From: Trichodesmium sp. MAG_R04
GTDB taxonomy: Bacteria > Cyanobacteriota > Cyanobacteriia > Cyanobacteriales > Microcoleaceae
Reading direction: 5' to 3'
DNA length: 5,341 bases
Assembly (NCBI GenBank): GCA_023356515.1
Contig: JAKQYG010000303.1
Coordinates: forward strand, 1 to 5,341
Both the position numbers and the translations under genes were made by a program. Positions 1 to 4,332 of the stretch are shown here, one piece after another (positions within the stretch are counted from its first letter, which is position 1; every line of letters begins with the position of its first letter). Under the pieces are notes generated by a model. It was not told the origin of the DNA. It did no database searches and worked only from the letters and a program-made list of their open reading frames with translations.

Positions 1-197
1 CAGATACCTCTACAACTCATGCAACATTCTATATAAAAAGGTTGTTTAATGTTTATTTTGCTTCGTGATAAATAACTACCACATTCAGGACAAAATCCTG
101 CTTTACTATCAAATAGACAAGAGTAAAAAGGACAATTCCCATGAAAATAATTAATAGCAGTAGTAATATGTTGGCCACAAGTGGAGGAGCTGACCAT
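1..197 (-). CDS. Cys-rich zinc-ribbon-like reading frame, open through the left edge (partial)
   Basis: A second minus-strand register is open from an ATG at 197-195 to the window edge (65 codons, no stop). Its distal part, from about position 127 leftward, reads like a real protein: SKAGFCPECGSYLSRSK, then IKQPFYIECCMSCRGI. The paired knuckles CPEC and CMSC about 25 residues apart fit a zinc ribbon that would bind one Zn by four Cys. The proximal part (197 to ~127) overlaps the hydrophobic frame of the neighbouring ORF and is probably only its shadow. I therefore think the ATG at 197 is not the true start and that this is the C-terminal continuation of the membrane ORF after a register change. 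It could instead be an independent overlapping gene, or a fragment joined by deletion. I do not recognise the family. The end lies outside the window. Confidence 0.4.
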   Translation of the reverse strand, partial: MVSSSTCGQHITTAINYFHGNCPFYSCLFDSKAGFCPECGSYLSRSKINIKQPFYIECCMSCRGI

Positions 198-301
198 AAG
201 ATTTGACTGTACAACTGTGATAAAGAAGCAATCAGCCAAATTATCAAAAATAAGATAAAACTGAAACCTAAAATTAATGTTAACAAGCGAGAAGTAGGCA
301 T
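53..301 (-). CDS. Small two-helix membrane protein ORF; possibly the frameshifted N-terminus of a longer gene
   Basis: This frame encodes 82 residues from an ATG at 301-299 to a TAA at 55-53. Residues about 6-28 and 40-66 are strongly hydrophobic, giving two membrane helices with a short polar linker (around SQLYSQILWSAPP). From memory, the first ~65 residues resemble the two-helix N-terminal anchor of a cyanobacterial GTPase-like membrane protein family; I could not check this. The last ~17 residues (KQDFVLNVVVIYHEAK) do not look like a natural continuation. They lie where another register of the same strand encodes a CxxC-rich, zinc-ribbon-like stretch. I infer that the true product may switch register near the A5 run at 125-129 (a T run in the mRNA), so this may be half of a frameshifted gene or a remnant. 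No clear Shine-Dalgarno precedes the ATG. The gene diverges from the transporter to the right. Confidence 0.5.
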   Translation of the reverse strand: MPTSRLLTLILGFSFILFLIIWLIASLSQLYSQILWSAPPLVANILLLLLIIFMGIVLFTLVYLIVKQDFVLNVVVIYHEAK

Positions 302-421
302 TGACTCAAATCAATTTATTGACATTCTTCCGACCCTGCTTTACAAGACAACGACGGATTTCTTAAGATTACGATATGGACTTTCTGCTTCAATATACCC
401 AATTCCGGTATTTACTAATAC

Positions 422-455
422 TTTCAAAGTTATTATGTCAAATAATTCTTTGAAA
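422..455. repeat. Bulged inverted repeat (hairpin) upstream of the transporter
   Basis: Outer arms TTTCAAAG (422-429) and CTTTGAAA (448-455) are perfectly complementary over 8 bp. The stem continues with TTATT (430-434) against AATAA (441-445), leaving a 2-nt bulge (446-447) and a 6-nt loop: 13 pairs in all. It lies between two divergent starts, so it is not an obvious terminator. An operator or a leader-RNA hairpin is more likely. Confidence 0.45.
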
Positions 456-494
456 TTACTTAATGGTCCAAGTTTTCAGTCAAGCTAATCTAGC

Positions 495-522
495 TTTTGA
501 CTTTTAAATTTTGACTTTTGAC
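495..522. repeat. Tandem heptamer array, TTTTGAC x4 (one unit degenerate)
   Basis: Four in-phase 7-bp units are visible: TTTTGAC (495-501), TTTTAAA (502-508), TTTTGAC (509-515) and TTTTGAC (516-522). Short tandemly repeated heptamers of this kind are known from the intergenic DNA of filamentous cyanobacteria. The array contains the TTG at 511 that would extend the transporter frame by 10 residues, which argues that this TTG is not the real start. Confidence 0.75.
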
Positions 523-540
523 TTCTCTAACTTTCTCCGG

Positions 541-2802
541 ATGGCTATTAAAATTTTGCGTGCATCTATGAAACCATTTAAAAGTTCAAACCTACCACAA
601 AGAACACAAGCAACCCCCAAAAGCTCTCTCGAACCTATTAATGAAAAAGGTTTCGGAACATTTGGAGGTGTATATACACCCTCAATTTTGACAATCCTGG
701 GTGTAATTATGTACCTCCGCTTTGGATGGGTATTAGGTAACGTAGGTTTATTGGGAACTCTATTTATTGTTACTCTCTCCACAAGTATTACCTTTCTCAC
801 CTCCTTGTCAGTTAGCGCGATCGCCACAGACAAAATAGTTAGAGGGGGAGGAGCATACTATATGATTAGCCGGTCTCTGGGTATTGAAACAGGTGGTGCA
901 GTTGGAATACCCCTTTATTTTGCCCAAGCTCTTTCTGTTGCCCTTTATACAATTGGTTTTGCAGAGAGCATTGTAGATACTTTTGGGAGCTTTAACCAAC
1001 TTTATGTAGCTTTAATTACCACCATAGCTATAGCAGTATTGGCCTTGACCTCGGCAGAAATCGCTATTAAAGCCCAGTATTTTATTCTGGGAGCGATCGC
1101 CTTATCCCTAATTTCATTTGCATTTGGACATCCTTTAGAAACAACAAGTATAGACATCTTTGCAACTCCAGGCCAATCTAGAGAACCCTTTTGGACCGTT
1201 TTTGCTGTTTTTTTTCCAGCAGTAACAGGAATAATGGCAGGAGTCAGTATGTCTGGGGACTTGCGACAACCTAAGCGTTCTATTCCTATAGGTACCCTAG
1301 CAGCAGTTGGTACAGGATATGTCATCTACATGGTATTACCAATTGTGCTGGCCATACGTGCAGATCCAACTACCTTAATAGAGGATCCCTTAATTATGAA
1401 AGAAATGGCTTTTTGGGGACCAGCAATTTTATTTGGAGTTTGGGGAGCAACTCTTTCCAGCGCCATTGGTAGTATTTTGGGTGCCCCCAGAGTCTTACAA
1501 GCTCTAGCAAGGGATAGAGTTTTACCCCGTTGGTTATCTTTTCTCGGTAATGGTAGTAAACCTAATGACGAACCTCGAATTGGTACAGCAGTAACTTTAG
1601 GAGTCGCTATTGCCACAGTCTGCATAGGCGACTTAAATATTATTGCCCCAGTGCTGACCATGTTTTTTTTAACAACATATATGGTTTTGAACGTCTCAGC
1701 AGGTATAGAAGGCTTCTTACAAAGTCCCTCTTTTCGTCCCACATTTAAAGTCCATTGGTCACTATCAATGCTGGGTGCCCTGGGTTGTTTAGTAGTGATG
1801 TTTTTGATTAATGCTGTAGCTACAGTTATTGCTGCTGTAATAGTGCTAGCAATATTTATCTGGCTACAAAGACGGGAATTAGAGACCACTTGGGGAGATG
1901 CCAGGCGAGGAATATGGATGGCCTTGGTACGGGAAGGGATTTTGCAAATTGGTAAAGAAGATACTAAAAATTGGCGCCCTCATATTTTAGTTTTGTCTGG
2001 AGTACCGAAAAAACGTTGGCTATTAATTCAGTTTGCCGATCGCCTAACCCATAACCGAGGGATCATAACGGTTTGCAGTGTTTTGCCCAGTTCCTCTCGT
2101 GATGTTTCTCAGCAGAGCGATATGCAAGAAACTATTCGTGAGTATGTTGAAAAACGTGGAGTACATGTCTTGGTAAGAGTTGTAACCGCTACAGACTTTT
2201 TTGATGGAGCAAAACTTCTGATAGAAACTTATGGTATTGGACCACTGACACCGAATACAGTAGTACTGGGAGATAGCCAGGAACCTTCTCGTCGCGATCG
2301 CTACTGCCAGTTAGTTGCTCACATTCATAAAGCCAAGAAAAATGTAGTAATCTTCCGGGAAAATAGCAATCACGACCTTGGTAAATATCGTCGAATAGAT
2401 GTATGGTGGGGTGGTTTACAAAATAATGGTGGCTTAATGTTACTTTTGGCCTATTTGTTGCGTACAGATATTGATTGGCGAAATGCTGAAATCAACTTAA
2501 AACTAGTAGTTCCTGAACAAACAGCAGTTCAGGCAACCCAAGCAAATGTTGATAATCTAATTCAAAGTTTGCGAATGAGTGCAAGTTCTCAAATTTTGGT
2601 CTCTCAAGGCCGCTCTTTTTATAATATTTTGCATGAGTCTTCCCAGAATGCTGACCTGATTTTTCTTGGTATTCGGACTCCAGGGGAGGACTTTACCGAG
2701 TATTATCAAGATTTACAGTTTAAAACTCTTGGTCTTCCTAGTACAGTTTTTGTTTTGGCAGCTCCAGGTTTTTCTTATGGTGAAGTTCTAAGTGAGCAAT
2801 AA
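541..2802 (+). CDS. Cation-chloride cotransporter (SLC12/NKCC-type, APC superfamily)
   Basis: This 753-residue inner-membrane transporter most likely carries Cl- together with K+ and/or Na+. A poorly conserved ~35-residue N-terminus precedes about 12 hydrophobic helices (roughly residues 46-443). SLC12 hallmarks are clear: GVYTPSILTILGVIMYLRFG in helix 1, RGGGAYYMISRSLG (101-114), ALYTIGFAES in helix 3, FFPAVTGIMAG in helix 6, ATLSSA in helix 8 and LNIIAP at 365-370. Residues matching the NKCC1 K+ site (Tyr136, Pro226, Thr229) and Na+ site (Ala303, Ser306, Ser307) are present. The ~310-residue soluble C-terminus has the family signatures NWRPHILVLSG (478-488) and VWWGGLQNNGGLMLLLAYLL (621-640). 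I chose the ATG at 541; the in-frame TTG at 511 lies in a heptamer array, and the ATG at 568 is also possible. Three HIP1 octamers lie inside. It is not in an operon. The family is sure; the exact ions are inferred. Confidence 0.93.
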   Translation: MAIKILRASMKPFKSSNLPQRTQATPKSSLEPINEKGFGTFGGVYTPSILTILGVIMYLRFGWVLGNVGLLGTLFIVTLSTSITFLTSLSVSAIATDKIVRGGGAYYMISRSLGIETGGAVGIPLYFAQALSVALYTIGFAESIVDTFGSFNQLYVALITTIAIAVLALTSAEIAIKAQYFILGAIALSLISFAFGHPLETTSIDIFATPGQSREPFWTVFAVFFPAVTGIMAGVSMSGDLRQPKRSIPIGTLAAVGTGYVIYMVLPIVLAIRADPTTLIEDPLIMKEMAFWGPAILFGVWGATLSSAIGSILGAPRVLQALARDRVLPRWLSFLGNGSKPNDEPRIGTAVTLGVAIATVCIGDLNIIAPVLTMFFLTTYMVLNVSAGIEGFLQSPSFRPTFKVHWSLSMLGALGCLVVMFLINAVATVIAAVIVLAIFIWLQRRELETTWGDARRGIWMALVREGILQIGKEDTKNWRPHILVLSGVPKKRWLLIQFADRLTHNRGIITVCSVLPSSSRDVSQQSDMQETIREYVEKRGVHVLVRVVTATDFFDGAKLLIETYGIGPLTPNTVVLGDSQEPSRRDRYCQLVAHIHKAKKNVVIFRENSNHDLGKYRRIDVWWGGLQNNGGLMLLLAYLLRTDIDWRNAEINLKLVVPEQTAVQATQANVDNLIQSLRMSASSQILVSQGRSFYNILHESSQNADLIFLGIRTPGEDFTEYYQDLQFKTLGLPSTVFVLAAPGFSYGEVLSEQ

Positions 2803-2884
2803 TTGAGGCTAGCTGAATGAATCTAGAACCTTTATGATATGTCAGTTCTATATAAAATTCGATTGAATACTTATTATAGAGTTG

Positions 2885-2923
2885 GGGAAGAAGGACTTCT
2901 GGGTTCCCTCACTTCAGATTTTT
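2885..2923 (+). terminator. Weak candidate terminator downstream of the transporter
   Basis: GGGA (2885-2888) pairs with TCCC (2905-2908), and AGAA (2889-2892) pairs with TTCT (2897-2900) around a GGAC tetraloop, leaving a 4-nt bulge at 2901-2904. A T5 run follows at 2919-2923, about 10 nt after the stem. The position, 80 nt past the transporter stop, fits. The bulge and the distance to the T run make it non-canonical. Confidence 0.25.
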
Positions 2924-3112
2924 CCTCATAAGACTTCCATTGACATCTGTAATTATATTTTAATGACATTATGATCACTGATATAGTTATTCCGAATAAG
3001 AATGGGATACTTTTTCAGCTAAAACCATTTCACAGCAAGAAAATCTTGTCTCAATCTAAATCAGAATGACTATATAAAGCTTTTTTCATTTGTTTACCAC
3101 TAAAAAAAGTGT

Positions 3113-3143
3113 TTGACACCTTTTTGATAAATGGGCAGATAAT
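3113..3143 (+). promoter_or_regulatory. Sigma70-like promoter motif facing a gene-free stretch
   Basis: A perfect TTGACA (3113-3118) is followed after 19 bases by GATAAT (3138-3143, 5 of 6 to TATAAT). The spacing is long by two bases. A transcript would start near 3150 and run through the heptamer-flanked segment toward the receiver gene, antisense to it if it read through. No good protein gene lies downstream, so it is either chance in AT-rich DNA or the promoter of a small RNA. Confidence 0.25.
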
Positions 3144-3159
3144 TTTAATCTAAAAAACT

Positions 3160-3174
3160 GGCAATAAGCAATAA
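3160..3174. repeat. Short heptamer repeat, GCAATAA x2
   Basis: GCAATAA occurs twice in tandem (3161-3167 and 3168-3174) after a G. It is the reverse-complement version of the TTGCCYA units at 3386-3413. The two blocks therefore form an inverted pair about 225 bp apart. Confidence 0.5.
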
Positions 3175-3385
3175 AATAGACGTGTAACTTTCTTGAGTAA
3201 TGATTGCGGGTATTCCCAATTATCTCCCAGAAATAATTAATTACAGAACTTTGGAACTTTATAAGGTAAACCTATCCCGGGCAAAATGCCTCCACTATAA
3301 TGTTTTCATCACTTACCCCGTACATTATTTGCCCGAAATCTGCTACATTTATAATCCCTGCTGCCTTATTTTCTCAAGATTTTTA

Positions 3386-3413
3386 TTGCCCATTGCCTAT
3401 TGCCCATTCCCTG
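3386..3413. repeat. Tandem heptamer array, TTGCCYA x4 (last unit degenerate)
   Basis: Four in-phase 7-bp units are visible: TTGCCCA (3386-3392), TTGCCTA (3393-3399), TTGCCCA (3400-3406) and TTCCCTG (3407-3413). This is a cyanobacterial-type short tandem heptamer repeat. It produces the low-complexity LPIAYCPFPVF run in the open frame through this region, one reason that frame is not called a gene. Confidence 0.7.
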
Positions 3414-3534
3414 TCTTTAGTAACGGACTTTTTATGCAAACCCTAATGATTGTAATTTAGATGGATATTATAGAAATAGCCATTACTATTAATACATTCT
3501 AGCGCCTCTCAAATGTAGTTATAGAAGAATTTAA

Positions 3535-3555
3535 CTCCTGACTACTAACTGCTGA
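3535..3555. repeat. Degenerate heptamer array, CTNCTRA x3
   Basis: Three in-phase units are CTCCTGA (3535-3541), CTACTAA (3542-3548) and CTGCTGA (3549-3555). They sit about 30 bp past the stop of the receiver gene. The last unit runs into the 10-bp palindrome CTGAATTCAG (3552-3561). Third heptamer family in this window. Confidence 0.5.
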
Positions 3556-3585
3556 ATTCAGTATAGTGGCCAATTCATCCATTAA

Positions 3586-3984
3586 TTAATCTTTACTCAA
3601 AAATGACTTGATATGATTGACAAACTCTTCATGATCCACTACTGGTTTAGAAATATAACCGTCAGCACCACTTTGCCTCAAAAAATTTTCTCGATCACCT
3701 GACATAGCATGAGCTGTTAATAATATAATTGGTACTTTAGGTATCGTAGGATCAGACTTCAGAAGTCGAGTAATTTTAATCCCATCAAAAGCTTCACCTT
3801 TGTAAAGGCTATAAGTTAGAGAAACATCCATTAAAACCAAGTCTGCCTGCTTTGAGCTAACAATTTCAACCACCTCTTTCACATCTTCTGTATACTTAAC
3901 AGTTAAACCACCTCTTTTGGTCAAAATCTTGGAAAAAACCTTAGCATTCACTTGATCGTCTTCTACTATTAAAATAGTACTCAT
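3586..3984 (-). CDS. Single-domain (CheY-like) response regulator
   Basis: This 132-residue protein is one receiver domain with no output domain, so it should act as a soluble phospho-relay or protein-binding switch for a histidine kinase encoded elsewhere. Expected residues are all present: the acidic pair Glu8/Asp9 in ILIVEDD, phospho-acceptor Asp53 in LVLMDVSL, Thr90 in ILLTAHAMSG, aromatic Tyr110, and Lys113 in ISKPV. One oddity is the loop after Asp53. The stretch SLTYSLYKGEAFDG is about seven residues longer than in CheY, and Thr57 stands where a proline is usual. From memory, similar long-loop receivers occur in other cyanobacteria. The ATG at 3984-3982 is well supported by an AGGA Shine-Dalgarno (complement of 3992-3995) 7 nt upstream. 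The gene is divergent from gyrA, and no kinase gene is visible here. Partner and pathway are unknown. Confidence 0.93.
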   Translation of the reverse strand: MSTILIVEDDQVNAKVFSKILTKRGGLTVKYTEDVKEVVEIVSSKQADLVLMDVSLTYSLYKGEAFDGIKITRLLKSDPTIPKVPIILLTAHAMSGDRENFLRQSGADGYISKPVVDHEEFVNHIKSFLSKD

Positions 3985-4068
3985 ATAATTGTCCTGCTAA
4001 ATACCTATGAGTATAATAACTACTCTTATACAGTTTAGACTAAATTCTATAAGATAAAATAATAATAT

Positions 4069-4096
4069 TTAATTTGTTTTAAGCAAAACAAATTAA
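4069..4096. repeat. Perfect inverted repeat, 12-bp arms, 4-nt loop
   Basis: Arms TTAATTTGTTTT (4069-4080) and AAAACAAATTAA (4085-4096) are exact reverse complements around AAGC. It lies 85 nt upstream of the receiver start and 237 nt upstream of gyrA. No gene ends nearby, so a terminator role is unlikely. A repressor/activator operator or a leader hairpin is more plausible. Only one G/C pair per arm makes an RNA hairpin of modest strength. Confidence 0.7.
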
Positions 4097-4148
4097 CTAT
4101 TCAACAAAGGCTTCTTCTACTCATAAACCGCCATAATCTGCCGTTTTT

Positions 4149-4178
4149 CTGATACTTTATTATCATTTAAGTTATCAG
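4149..4178. repeat. Bulged inverted repeat CTGATA…TATCAG
   Basis: CTGATA (4149-4154) pairs with TATCAG (4173-4178), and CTT (4155-4157) with AAG (4169-4171), leaving one bulged T (4172) and an 11-nt loop. It is the second hairpin in the divergent spacer and could be an operator or leader structure. Role unknown. Confidence 0.35.
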
Positions 4179-4231
4179 TAATGCTACTTTTGCGGAATTC
4201 CCTAGTAATATACCTAAAATTTTTCTATTAA

Positions 4232-4268
4232 TTACTGTACAGCAATTTTTAGGATGGTGAGGTATAGT
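4232..4268 (+). promoter_or_regulatory. Candidate gyrA promoter/operator region
   Basis: CTGTACAG (4235-4242) is a perfect 8-bp palindrome inside the near-symmetric TTaCTGTACAGcAA (4232-4245). Twenty bases past the octamer is TATAGT (4263-4268), a reasonable -10. No consensus -35 lies at the right distance, and the palindrome occupies that zone, as an activator or repressor site might. This would give a gyrA leader of about 58 nt. Confidence 0.25.
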
Positions 4269-4332
4269 TTAATACTAATTTATATTCCCTATTTCTTCCC
4301 TCTTCTATATTCATTATCTGAAATACTAACTC

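Larger units (their letters stand above)
302..540. other. Divergent intergenic region, left ORF / transporter
   Basis: This 239-bp spacer separates two divergent starts and holds no plausible gene. It contains a bulged hairpin at 422-455 and a TTTTGAC heptamer array at 495-522, listed separately. On the plus strand a perfect TTGACA at 319-324 is followed after 17 bases by TACAAG (342-347, 4 of 6 matches to TATAAT). That is a weak candidate promoter for the transporter and would give a leader of about 190 nt. A small AGCT-N5-AGCT repeat lies at 483-495. No Shine-Dalgarno is visible before either flanking gene, which is common in cyanobacteria. Confidence 0.5.
2803..3585. other. 783-bp gene-free region between converging genes
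   Basis: The transporter ends at 2802 and the minus-strand receiver ends at 3586, so both genes transcribe into this AT-rich spacer. I see no tRNA, no convincing protein gene and no strong terminator. An 86-codon open frame at 3200-3460 looks spurious. Contents include weak hairpins (2824-2850, 2885-2908, 3036-3048), a sigma70-like promoter motif (3113-3143) with no gene behind it, inverted heptamer blocks (3160-3174 and 3386-3413), an inverted repeat CGGGCAAA/TTTGCCCG (3278-3285 and 3328-3335), and a further heptamer block at 3535-3555. The promoter motif leaves room for an unannotated non-coding RNA, but nothing confirms one. Confidence 0.6.
3985..4332. other. Divergent intergenic region, receiver / gyrA
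   Basis: This 348-bp AT-rich spacer must hold both promoters. I see no gene in it. It contains GTATAA-N9-TTATAC (4011-4031) close to the receiver start, a nearly pure A/T stretch at about 4041-4080, a perfect 12-bp-arm palindrome (4069-4096), a bulged hairpin (4149-4178) and an 8-bp palindrome (4235-4242). A weak minus-strand promoter guess is TTGTTT (4091-4086), 18 bases, then TATTAT (4067-4062), overlapping the large palindrome. Confidence 0.5.

Noticed and set aside
1326..1889. Minus-strand open frame of 187 codons inside the transporter
   Set aside because: It lies entirely antisense to strongly conserved transporter helices, has low-complexity Ala/Thr/Ile content and no family look. It is a shadow of the real gene, as are the shorter antisense frames at 504-833, 808-999 and 1002-1325.
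2824..2850. TAGAAC/GTTCTA inverted repeat as the transporter terminator
   Set aside because: Only 6 bp arms with a 15-nt loop and no T run after it.
2940..2975. TTGACA at 2940-2945 as a promoter
   Set aside because: No acceptable -10 lies 16-19 bases downstream; TATATT is 8 bases away and TATGAT 24 bases away.
3036..3048. CAAGA-AAA-TCTTG mini-hairpin
   Set aside because: Five pairs around a 3-nt loop with no T run on either strand; common by chance in AT-rich DNA.
3200..3460. Plus-strand open frame of 86 codons in the large spacer
   Set aside because: No Shine-Dalgarno, unusual residue make-up, and part of it is translated from the TTGCCYA heptamer array. It looks like a chance frame.
2803..3585. 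tRNA or CRISPR array in the large spacer
   Set aside because: No T-loop-like GGTTCRANYCC with a matching acceptor stem, and no 25-40 bp direct repeats with regular spacers; the only periodic repeats are 7 bp long.
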